The position numbers and the translations under genes were made by a program. Positions 10,101 to 15,540 of a DNA stretch of 41,451 nucleotides are shown one piece after another (position 1 is the stretch's first letter; each line of letters begins with the position of its first letter). The notes below the pieces were generated by a model, which made no database searches, was not told the DNA's origin, and saw nothing but the letters and a program-made list of their open reading frames with translations. This DNA is from an uncultured Clostridia bacterium (GTDB lineage Bacteria; Bacillota; Clostridia; Monoglobales; Monoglobaceae), in NCBI GenBank assembly GCA_947625905.1, contig CANQQJ010000032.1, forward strand, positions 1 to 41,451. Direction: 5' to 3'.

Positions 10101-10776
10101 GACGGAAATTCGAATCAATATTTGCGGGATCTCCGCTAACGCTGCCAAAATTTCCGCAGCTGATTATATCGGCGCCGCTTGAGCCGACGATGCCGCCGAC
10201 ATATCCGCAATAATTAAATGAATAATTTTCCATGGAAATACTGCAGCGGTTTGTGCAGTTTTCGATAACTCCGTCGCTGTATCCCGCGATGCCGCCGATA
10301 TATCGGAGCGCGGTGATCTTGCCGCTGACGCTCACGTTTTTGACCGAGCCGCCCTCGCCTATATATCCGAACAAGCCTTGATAATCTCCGGTCTTATTAT
10401 CCGCGGACGCAGAACCTCTGAGTATACATATGTTGAGCACAGAGTAACCTGCGCCGTCGAAATGACCCTTAAAGGGCACGTTTGGATTTCCGACAGCTGT
10501 ATGCTGATCGTTTTCATTGCCCTCAAGGTCAATGTTGCCCGTCAGCCTGAAATACTGATTTTCGCAGCTGTTTCCGCCGTTGACCCAGTCGCGGAACGCG
10601 AGGAATTCATCCTTGTCTGAGATGAGATACGGACTTTCCTCCGTGCCCGCGCCCTGAAGATCCAATCCGTCCGCCGCCGAAACGCCAAGAGTAAACCCCG
10701 GCAAAACCGGCATAAGCCCAACAACCATAACGACCGCAAGCAAAACCCCGATCGCCCTTCGTAAAGTTCTTTTCAT
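1162..10776 (-). CDS. Giant secreted GLUG-repeat, Ig-like, SLH-anchored surface protein
   Basis: A 3204-residue exported protein. Residues 1-35 are a signal peptide (MKRTLRRAIGVLLAVVMVVG, then Ala-rich). Four large modules start near residues 40, 438, 723 and 1395, each with a PYxI..FRxxVNxG..IDL..PIG..PFxGxFDG entry followed by many GLUG repeats (core GGIxGxxxG.I.NC.N.G.V.G), expected to form a long beta-solenoid. An InlB-like repeat (about 1655-1730) follows, then Ig-like domains (about 1835-2340, including two VIEGTPLDTNGLVV-type repeats), two chitobiase C-terminal-type domains (about 2360-2515), a cohesin-like domain (about 2515-2640), a DUF6273-type domain (about 2680-2960), a Ser/Thr/Pro-rich linker and three SLH repeats (3026-3204) that would bind secondary cell-wall polymer. 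AAGGAGGG precedes the ATG. The likely role is adhesion or carbohydrate binding at the cell surface; this is inference, and no enzyme domain is seen. Confidence 0.88.
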   Translation of the reverse strand: MKRTLRRAIGVLLAVVMVVGLMPVLPGFTLGVSAADGLDLQGAGTEESPYLISDKDEFLAFRDWVNGGNSCENQYFRLTGNIDLEGNENDQHTAVGNPNVPFKGHFDGAGYSVLNICILRGSASADNKTGDYQGLFGYIGEGGSVKNVSVSGKITALRYIGGIAGYSDGVIENCTNRCSISMENYSFNYCGYVGGIVGSSGADIISCGNFGSVSGDPANIDSNFRLNHFGGIAGESRGGNILNCYNTAEVRNNDALSGDRPPGVSSRLYAGYHNSYNTGGITGEKKNGIIKNCYNTGNILGATINAAKAAGIASYYDQNSSPENCYNTGQLIIYRTGDDHSNAFGYGHSDALLYASASDLPLSPIGNSDYKNKDNEINCYYLNDGKAQDDCATAVAREELARQWLADSLNQNSDLAWAISPYFGVPVLVDNPESFYSSGTQDDPYVIKNARSLAHFRDYVNNGNDCTGKYVRLDADIDMSILGNSTAPIGMIKTPFNGHFDGNGHRISGLGEFTPDYFEFFPRGLFGCIGSEGTVTRLSVSGTIAKDDTDHTDYELGAIAGTCYGKITNCYTDVYFRCGSGGWTGGIVGILENGGEISDCYSVGKPDNASFSGGLVFEMKDGSKMSNAYYYNLDIGDGLFGRIACRKADSAVIENCYCLEETRPAYTFRAVVVPNIQSWMITEDDFKNLAAELNRDTGEVTWANSTSLGRPILCENPETTFRGGSTDEDPWIISDAASLQRFRNYINSGKGEGEYFRITNDIDLSSTYGRGKTSWTPIGSSSVPFRGTLDGGGHKISGLYISDSASLFGFLFNPLSGNSPCQGLFGSIGESGTVMNLSVTGSIKCTADYAGIIAGKCDGRIYNCFAAGDITANGRSVSVGDPSDIPHGDYVGGIAGECSGTLSLCGSAVTINADGSYVGGIVGKYGNNLLSVCTVHKNYENITSSITAKGNYVGGIVGEIGTGGGAVSLGVTACESGAAVSGGDHVGGIAGNMNGGAVAENPEESLENSSAIGGCTNSGAVKGGNYIGGIAGEAATAVVENCMSTGEVSGKAEVGGITGRAANGVMISCGVGGSVSGEGDNVGGITGSSENETVSNSYLLMEVDVTGGKNVGGIVGSAKNVEITNCYIAGGGTITGSGENTGGIAGYYYTHASDAAIENSTNNNNVSGVLYTGGIVGYADMVNLSYITDCSNSGYIHGGDFTGGIAASGTYALGIRSCANSGKVDGKDNVGGISGFYQNNPLVFIRETYNIGAVSGKTNVGGIAGHNTGRIINSYNAGTVTGDENIGGIAGNREIDTVLLDGSARCANSYNYGAVMGNTNVGAVYGISNANNSENVYYLSTAAQSACGSGDDSGITAQDERQFESLAGTLGEYSWKQSLILGRPILIINPEIGLEGEGTPEAPYEIPDLDTLKSVREFVNDGGRGAYFKLTNDIDLSEKYGEGKESWTPIGSDYEHPFKGIFDGGGHTISGLYVNGGEYTGLFGVVRGGMVKNLAVSGSVNGGDFSGGIIGCIEGGTIENCLNECDVWTSGKSAVKTGGIVGSFEKDLNNLAAFNISNSLNLGHVSGPAYVGAIVGGSGSPDSKVTNCYYLEGTAPSGIGGSGNSGTPEAKTVDELKSGSVTHLLQNGGANPVWGQTIGTDEHPVLSSDINKQVYKVEFNAGSTDAIFEPQYVNYGGTVTPPELPTENDTQIFAKWSTTESEPYDEFTAQTRVEKDLTLYPIGRVKFGGESDVIKLNADEGYDPSITVDLDDYISYAKDEVSSEGKFTYTITDDGRTGAVITNGSTLLIPKGLTMGEYNIRITAKENEPGFALMSVDEYGTNDIELLVRLSIRTRSSHVETTADQEVTYGDPLTLTAKVSRADSGIILAAVTDAVNFYLGDTLLGAADVEYTNQTKDSGTATLNITADKRFAIGENKIRAEYGGSVNLSGSGSDEITVVMNQKPIEYAAIAFSKAYDETPDADMLLIPLNIDEDDVYALALGEFTDEKGNPSAEAREYKTVNITEIMLLGDDADYYSIEESKENVALEFPASILAGSPDPTVTMQDYYCGGLGMQAPVAMYAGGTEGVTYEFKEKDADDSTYTEDAPYTEGNYTIKAIFPEGELLGAEATDDFTVHHKYGDWKITKEPTQTETGTAERYCLGCDSVDTFELPTLADTDFWKQGTRTEPTSSGDGSQEYISDYGTVTETIPKLTITGIEITSEPTNKTVIEGTPLDTNGLVVEAVYSDGTAVEITDYKLSGYDTSTTGTKTVTVTYGDYTAKFDIEVVAKSVTGIEITQLPDRLEYTLGEALDTTGLTVIASYDNNTTEEITDYDISELADEVGEQIITVTYEGQTAEFTVNVHEPEASPETVEKPLINAADYYVGKKVTTSCATDNAEIRYTTDGSEPDENSPICSEPFILSETATVKAKAFKDGMTASNIAEKAIEVKTVSAPRFSYPSGEVNTGTIATLTCSIDGAEIYYTTDDTLTPDNAKLYNGGIAITKDTTIKAVAVKKGFKYSGMSEATYTVRSTWTEGVLLTPGYVDCKAGEDAYIPVYMFASGDVVDYKLTINYDSETFDFVSIMASEDIAAAMAAVVGEGTVTIRCSGQVPINDEVCLIELRAKEDANDGNYNITISDATVTMEDRGSAYIKLYDGSITLYTDVPPGPVDTPEPTATAQPIETSTPGPAATAEPGSVKLGSYLQMGEYYGAPILWRCVDTDENGPLMLADKIICLKPLDAAGGANTAEGSHSRNPYRESGASNYWADSNMRSWLNSEAAAGSVEWLCGNPPDKEHVWSGFNAYDQEAGFLTNFTQAELSAVKTVKQRSILAYPEYEAGMAEIGSEPHKYEYEIDKLKANFDSSYAEYVTDKMFLLDAKQLSAVYNNGDVLGEDYYIGEPTAECVENNEYKREGGPEPGKKWHYWLRTPLSDLGYDVRYVYSPGRIGSGSADLSYVGVRPAFYLDASADFAEGTGDLNDPYRIGNETEPTAEPTHTSRPSYSGGGTIGNSGFSSGGTTATKAPDVSASTAPEQPTSAPATVDSGLPFIDVNPNDWYYQAVSEIYSLGLMVGETDTMFAPNDTLTRGMFVCILNRLDGANSAAEPIYSDVDLNEYYASAVTWGTTAGVIEGYGDGTFGPDDAVTREQAAAILWRYSKHLGEDVSASADISGYADSGNVSEYARAAMAWACGKEIVSGYEDNTLRPASDITRAETAVILIRYINPEQ

Positions 10777-10825
10777 AAAAAAACCCTCCTTGTGTGTATA
10801 TGTGTTAATTATTATTATCTAATCC

Positions 10826-10980
10826 TTTGCCTTCCCCTTGAGGGGAAGGTGGGTTTTTGCCCGAACGGGCAAAAAGTCGGATGAGGTGTTCCCTAGTACC
10901 TAGTCCCTATTTCCTAGTCCCTACGCTGCCACCTCATCAGTCAGGCTGCCGCCTGACAGCTTCCCCTTAAGGGGAAGCCC
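10826..10980. repeat. Intergenic repeats between the surface protein and the Cas10-like operon
   Basis: The gap holds hairpin units CCTTCCCCTTGAGGGGAAGG (family A-like), TTTTTGCCCGAACGGGCAAAAA, a family C GGGACTAG element read on the minus strand (10892-10925), GTCAGGCTGCCGCCTGAC, and GCTTCCCCTTAAGGGGAAGC, a perfect 20-base palindrome. Related units sit on the other side of the cassette (16926-17320). Confidence 0.75.
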
Positions 10981-10999
10981 ATTCCTGCCCGTCTGCCTT

Positions 11000-11419
11000 C
11001 TATCGGCCGGGGGCTATGCGGTAATCGTCCAAGGTGAGGGTGTCGAACCATGTGTAACGGTACCGATTTATGATACGCAGGGAATCAATGTCGTGTCCCT
11101 GAGCAAAACGGTCCGCGATCAGCATCTTATCCTCGTATATGAGATCCGGCTCGATATCCCGCTCCTCGCTTTCATTCACGACGTGCTCGATAACGCCGCG
11201 GCTGCCCGTCGTCATCAGCCGATATTCCGTCGTTTCGTCGAACAAATGCAGCCTTGTGAGCCTTGATTCGTTTTTCTCCTCACAGCCGCGGAAGGTGATG
11301 CCGCCGCTCGTCTTTTGATAGCGCTCAAAAATTACGCTGTCGTCGAAAACCGCCAGAATATACCCGCTCTCAGGCGCCAGATGAAACTTATTCGTGTTTT
11401 TCAAATTTGTAATTACCAT
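11000..11419 (-). CDS. Small Csx19-like protein of the type III-like operon
   Basis: A soluble 139-residue protein, last in the operon, starting 11 bases after the RAMP gene with AAGGAG seven to eight bases before the ATG. The pattern LHLFDETTEYRL (57-68), the Tyr-rich NRYRYTW (118-124) and the terminal DDYRIA (131-136) resemble what I recall of Csx19 (TIGR03984), a small subunit of unknown fold found in subtype III-D loci: an LRLF..E.ELR core and a C-terminal aromatic plus DxR stretch. It is a little shorter than usual for that family. The assignment rests on motif resemblance and gene neighbourhood only. If correct, it would be a structural part of the Cas10-RAMP complex; otherwise it is an unknown accessory protein. 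Confidence 0.5.
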   Translation of the reverse strand: MVITNLKNTNKFHLAPESGYILAVFDDSVIFERYQKTSGGITFRGCEEKNESRLTRLHLFDETTEYRLMTTGSRGVIEHVVNESEERDIEPDLIYEDKMLIADRFAQGHDIDSLRIINRYRYTWFDTLTLDDYRIAPGR

Positions 11420-11430
11420 TGTATAACTCC

Positions 11431-13185
11431 TTATTTAGTGTTCAATACTTCTTGATATATCCGCGCAAGCTCCTGATCGTCCACGGTATAGCAATATTTA
11501 TCGCGCATTACCCGAAGCAGCTCCATCGGTATCTGCAGTTCTCCGCCGCTGTCGTGGCGGTCATTGAATGCCAGTATGGATATCCTGGTCCGCAGCATCT
11601 TCTCAAGCACGCGCGTGATGACCTCGCCGTTTTTCAGCAGCTCGCGCAGACTGCCCGGCACGGACAGCCGATACATGTCCGCCTCTATCTCTTCACAGCT
11701 GCGGTAATAGGAATCGCACACCGGACAGACGCAAATCTCGCCATACCCTATCTCGGTAAATTCCCCGACGAACGCGCCGGAAAGGGCTGACACATCTATC
11801 GGCTCCCCGCTTTGCGTGCGGAACCGAACCGAGCTTCCCATCTGCATACAGTTCATTTGCGTCGCGTCGCGGAACATTCCCGAATCCATACGCTGGCAGA
11901 CCGCGCTTTCGATGTACTTCCGCACCGTCACAAGCTCGCCCTCCGCGCCGAGCTGTTTTTCTATGGCGCGTTTTAACGCGTCCGCGTCATACTCGTAAAT
12001 TCCCTTCTCATCAATGCTGATAAACGGCGACGCGAGGAAAATATCAAATTCGCGGCACAGCTGCTCCGGCTCTTTGCGCTCCTCAAGCGCGTCTATTATT
12101 CGAATCCGCACCTCGCCGTAGCCCTCCTCGGTGCAGCTCCCTATCGAAAACACGGGATGCTCCTGCAGGAAACGGCAGAGCGGGCGGATCTTCTCGTCAT
12201 CGGCCTCGATATAGCCCCTGAAGCAGCAACCCTCGGAGATCGCGCTCATGGAGCGTTCCTCTCCCGACAGCTCCATCTCGGGTTTTGAGGGATATATCTT
12301 CACATCCGGCACCGAGAAGCGCCGGATCGTCTGCGCCATCGGGTCCGTGATAAACTGTCCGTCCATGCGGACGGTCTGCACGGAAATGTAGCCTTCCGGC
12401 TCCGGCGCAAGACGTGAATGCAATACCGACTTATTCAGCTTTTCCAAGGACATGGAAACCGGCGCGGGAATCCCGCGTCTTTCCCCGAAGCTCGGATACG
12501 CGTTGGCGATCGTGTAATCCTCCGCGGAAAAGCCGTCCATATTATTTTTCAGATACTCAGCCAGGATCTCTCCCGGGATATATTTTTTTGTCTTTACACG
12601 GCGTTCATAAGGTGAGAATACGCAGGTGGGGGAGCAGGTCTCGACGCAGTATTCCAGCCGACGGAAGCGCGCGCCCTCGGGCAGATCCCGCTTCGTTTTC
12701 TTAAGCGCGGCATGTCTGTCGTTCCATGTGACCGAGATCTTCACCTCGCCCTTTACATAGTCGTCCGTATATCCGAGCGTGCGGACGCCGCCGAGGATCT
12801 CCTCGATTTTCGCACGGTCCTCTTTTTCCGCCTCGATGCTGCCCTCAAAGACAAGTCCCTCGGGCAAAAGCGAAAGCACGCGTTCTCCTTGCGGTCCTTC
12901 GACCCGATAAGGCTCAATATACGCGCTCGTCACCATATTAACGGAGAGCTGCTCATAGCGCAGCAGCGTATGCACGCCGGAGGCAATACCGGCATAGTCC
13001 TCGAGCCGTCCAAGCCCGAGCCGAACTCCGCTAAAGTCCCGCAGCTCCTCACAAAACAGCGAATACATCGGGATATACAAAAGTCCGAGCGGATCCACAT
13101 ACGCCGGAAGACCGCCGTCCTCTCTGCCCTTCCGGACCTCGTTAAGGCAAACTTTGCTTAATGTTTGTATCTTTATCTGTCCCAT
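11431..13185 (-). CDS. Multi-domain RAMP protein, Csx10-like (Cas7/Cas5-type fusion)
   Basis: 584 residues with AAAGGAGG seven bases before the ATG; the start overlaps the Cas10-like gene by 13 bases. Three segments each end in a RAMP-style glycine-rich loop: GGVRTLGYTDDYVKGEV (132-148), FSIGSCTEEGYGEV (346-359) and FVGEFTEIGYGEI (472-484). The N-terminal PAYVDPLGLLYIPMYSL (27-43) resembles the start of Csm3/Cas7 proteins (PVIxDPxTxLPxIPGSSL). D23 or D31 could correspond to the RNA-cleaving Asp region of Csm3, but this is inference. SMSAISEGCCFRGYIEA (312-328) and the SPFI..GSSVRF..GEF series in the last third fit Csx10, the Cas5-type RAMP of subtype III-D. It may therefore supply several backbone positions in one chain, replacing separate Cas7 and Cas5 subunits. 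Cys179/183/187 and Cys485/487/490 could bind metal. Confidence 0.75.
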   Translation of the reverse strand: MGQIKIQTLSKVCLNEVRKGREDGGLPAYVDPLGLLYIPMYSLFCEELRDFSGVRLGLGRLEDYAGIASGVHTLLRYEQLSVNMVTSAYIEPYRVEGPQGERVLSLLPEGLVFEGSIEAEKEDRAKIEEILGGVRTLGYTDDYVKGEVKISVTWNDRHAALKKTKRDLPEGARFRRLEYCVETCSPTCVFSPYERRVKTKKYIPGEILAEYLKNNMDGFSAEDYTIANAYPSFGERRGIPAPVSMSLEKLNKSVLHSRLAPEPEGYISVQTVRMDGQFITDPMAQTIRRFSVPDVKIYPSKPEMELSGEERSMSAISEGCCFRGYIEADDEKIRPLCRFLQEHPVFSIGSCTEEGYGEVRIRIIDALEERKEPEQLCREFDIFLASPFISIDEKGIYEYDADALKRAIEKQLGAEGELVTVRKYIESAVCQRMDSGMFRDATQMNCMQMGSSVRFRTQSGEPIDVSALSGAFVGEFTEIGYGEICVCPVCDSYYRSCEEIEADMYRLSVPGSLRELLKNGEVITRVLEKMLRTRISILAFNDRHDSGGELQIPMELLRVMRDKYCYTVDDQELARIYQEVLNTK

Positions 13186-14738
13186 GTTCCCGCCTCCTTT
13201 CCGGAAATGATCTTACGCGGCTGATAGGCGCTGCTCAGCCTGAAGGCGTCGTACCATACCGCGTACCTCTCTGAATCTATTGTCACCATCGGCTCTCCCA
13301 GCCGCTCACGCAATGGGTAGCCCTCTTCCTCGATGCGCTCGATCAGCAGCTCGAATTCGACCTTTCCCAGCGCGTACGACTCCGAAAGCAGCCGATAATA
13401 GCGCTCCGGCAGCCTAAGCCGCTCCAGCGCCTCCACGCGGTCAAACAGCTTTTTATAATAGCGCGGCGAATCCTTTTGCTTCTCATCGAAGCTGTACGGC
13501 TCCAGCGACAGATGCACGCCCTCCGCCGTGATGTTTTCGGTTTCGCGCCGTCTCTCCACGGACTGCGGGCAGTCGGAGTCCAAAAAGTCGAAATCAAACC
13601 AGTTGCCCGCCAGTCCGTCGATCTGATTTTGTTCCCGTTTCGCTTCCTTCTTCGCGATAGAGCAGCAGTCGTCCGCGGCTCCGTGCGCGTTTACGTATGA
13701 GAGGTCCTGCATGACAAAGGCGATTCCGCCGCATACGGAAATTCCAACCTGAAGTTCGGGCTCATCCCATATCCTGTATGAATCAAGATGCTCCATCAAA
13801 TGTCTCATGAACGGCACGGCATAATGCGGCTCCGAAATGATGTTGATGTCGTCGCCGCCAAAGTGCGTGATCGAAATATATTCCGCGAACTCCGTGTCAG
13901 AGACCGATTCGTCAAAATATTTCGAGCGCAGCCAGGACAGACTTTCGCTGACCAGTCCGGCAAAAGCGTTGTCAATATTAACGGCAATGCGCCGACGAGC
14001 GCGGATCGCGTCCTCGTAGTCGCTGAACCGGCGGAGGATCTGCCCGATGACCATGCCCATATTGTTTCCGTCAATGTGCATTGCCGCGCGGTACGTTCGC
14101 CCGTCCGGCCCCTTCGCCCCATGGATGTGACGCGCGCAGCCAAGGTCTGCCGCCGCGGCGCGCCGAATATCCGTGCTCTTCGATATGGCCTCTCCCGCCG
14201 CGTCGATTCGATACGCCGGCTCTCCGGTATTCTTCTCAACGCGCGTCACCGGAAGCGGCAGCAGCGGATGCGCCGTGGGGAAATCAGTCTTTATGCGATC
14301 CATTCGGCGATACAGCGCGTTCAGGTCGTCCGCGAACACATCCGTTTTCTCCACCACGCTCACCGCCAGATCGATGCAGTAGCAGTGATCTAAGTGATAG
14401 CGGGACACCTTGTGGATGATCTTCTCGCATAACTCGCCCGTGCGGAACAAAATCATGGCGTTGCCCGCCGCGTACATTATCAGCTGTATCTTTATCTTCG
14501 GATCGACGAACCACGGAATACGCCCTTCCGTATCGGAATAGCTGAGATCGTACTCCTCCGCCGCCAGCGGCTCGTCGATATGGCTGACGGCGTAACGCAA
14601 AGCGTCCATCATAACTTCCTTCAGGAACACGCTTGCCCCGATCACCGCCTCAAAATCATTCGCGTGAAAAATAAACTTCTGGATCTGGCGCGTGTCGATC
14701 AGACAGAACACCTCTTTGTCTTTAAGTCTTGCTTCCAT
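13173..14738 (-). CDS. cas10: Cas10-like palm-domain nucleotide cyclase/polymerase without HD domain
   Basis: 521 residues; AGGAG precedes the ATG, which overlaps the upstream gene by 17 bases. The N-terminal IQKFIFHANDFEAVIGAS (19-36) matches the opening of Cas10/Cmr2 proteins. YAAGNAMILF (89-98) is the Palm1 counterpart of the usual GGGN motif. Palm2 carries HIDGNNMG (221-228, Asp223 as metal ligand) and HFGGDDINII (292-301) with an intact GGDD (294-297), the active site that makes cyclic oligoadenylates in Cas10. GISVCGGIAF (332-341) and an AKKEAK helix (362-367) follow, then a helical C-terminal domain (about 425-521). The protein starts directly with Palm1, so the N-terminal HD nuclease domain of many Cas10 proteins is missing, and I see no clear CxxC zinc finger between the palms. 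It should therefore signal rather than cut DNA. It is much longer than single-palm mCpol proteins. Confidence 0.88.
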   Translation of the reverse strand: MEARLKDKEVFCLIDTRQIQKFIFHANDFEAVIGASVFLKEVMMDALRYAVSHIDEPLAAEEYDLSYSDTEGRIPWFVDPKIKIQLIMYAAGNAMILFRTGELCEKIIHKVSRYHLDHCYCIDLAVSVVEKTDVFADDLNALYRRMDRIKTDFPTAHPLLPLPVTRVEKNTGEPAYRIDAAGEAISKSTDIRRAAAADLGCARHIHGAKGPDGRTYRAAMHIDGNNMGMVIGQILRRFSDYEDAIRARRRIAVNIDNAFAGLVSESLSWLRSKYFDESVSDTEFAEYISITHFGGDDINIISEPHYAVPFMRHLMEHLDSYRIWDEPELQVGISVCGGIAFVMQDLSYVNAHGAADDCCSIAKKEAKREQNQIDGLAGNWFDFDFLDSDCPQSVERRRETENITAEGVHLSLEPYSFDEKQKDSPRYYKKLFDRVEALERLRLPERYYRLLSESYALGKVEFELLIERIEEEGYPLRERLGEPMVTIDSERYAVWYDAFRLSSAYQPRKIISGKEAGTWDR

Positions 14739-15519
14739 ACTTCTTCTCCTTATATCTTTTTATTTGACGGTAGCGGACGAAACGATACTCGTAGTTTTTT
14801 ACGATCGTGCCGTCCTCTCCCGTTCTTTCCTTCACAATGCGGCTGCTGCACTTTACCAGAACCGTGTAGCCCTTTCTGAGAAGGGCGTCCGCCATCAGAT
14901 AGAACGTCCAAAAAGAGCCGTCCAAAAGTATTGCGGACGGACGTATCTCATCGATACGCGCGAGATATTCCCTCGCCTTAGCGAAGCGGTCCTCAAAGGT
15001 CTCCCCGTCGATCATCTTGACGGACAGATCCGCTACCCTGCCGTAAGCCTCCGCCTCCCGCGCCGCGGCCGCGTCCCACATGCTGCTCGGATAATTCGCG
15101 CTGCAGTTCAGGAACACGCGGTTTTTCTCGTTGATGACCGTCAGTTCATCCGGAAGGACCGCGTAATCCAGAAAACGCAGGAAGTCAAGCGTGGCGGTTC
15201 GCCGCGTCGTCCCGTTTTCCATCGGCCCCGTCACAAGCTTCAGATCAGATTCCGTGCTGAGCACGCGCACCCCCTCGCTTAAAAGCAGGTCCGTCATAGC
15301 AAAGGCGAAGCAGTATTCGCCCGCCAAAAACACGGGATTTGCCGTGTCCCACGGAAATTTCTTCCGATAGGTTTCCACCAGCGCGAGGATCTCCTCTTCC
15401 GACATTTCCGGAGTAATGCTCGGGAACGCGATATCCCCGATTTCTCCCCAGATATTTGCCGCGTCCTTCTGCTTTTGCGGCCAGCCCGCGCTTGGATGAT
15501 TGCTGAAATTGATAAGCAC
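14722..15519 (-). CDS. Tandem CARF-like protein (Csx15/16/20-type duplication)
   Basis: 265 residues with a GTG start, 21 bases after the MATE gene; GAAGG lies just upstream. The protein is two copies of one roughly 115-residue Rossmann-like domain. Copy 1 (1-119) has INFSNHPS..W (3-13), VFLAGEYCFAFA (63-74) and STESDLKLVTGPMENGTT (88-105). Copy 2 (134-250) has FLNCSANYPSSMW (136-148), ILLDGSFWTFYLMA (197-210) and CSSRIVKERTGEDGT (224-238). The N-terminal FSxHP and the internal GxFxxxY/F stretch match the small CARF-like families Csx15/Csx16/Csx20 of type III loci, known or suspected to bind or cleave cyclic oligoadenylates. There is no fused effector domain, so a sensor or ring nuclease is likely. 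A pseudo-dimer in one chain would suit a two-fold symmetric cyclic ligand. Confidence 0.7.
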   Translation of the reverse strand: MLINFSNHPSAGWPQKQKDAANIWGEIGDIAFPSITPEMSEEEILALVETYRKKFPWDTANPVFLAGEYCFAFAMTDLLLSEGVRVLSTESDLKLVTGPMENGTTRRTATLDFLRFLDYAVLPDELTVINEKNRVFLNCSANYPSSMWDAAAAREAEAYGRVADLSVKMIDGETFEDRFAKAREYLARIDEIRPSAILLDGSFWTFYLMADALLRKGYTVLVKCSSRIVKERTGEDGTIVKNYEYRFVRYRQIKRYKEKKYGSKT

Positions 15520-15540
15520 CGTGCCTTCATCTCCCGTCTG

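Noticed and set aside
11000-11419. Anti-CRISPR or toxin assignment for the small terminal gene
   Set aside because: No recognised toxin or anti-CRISPR motif; its resemblance to Csx19 and position after the RAMP gene give a simpler explanation.
13173-14738. Ordinary GGDEF diguanylate cyclase
   Set aside because: The motif is GGDD rather than GGDEF, two palm-like modules are present, and the N-terminal IQKFIF/GAS stretch and RAMP neighbour are Cas10 features.
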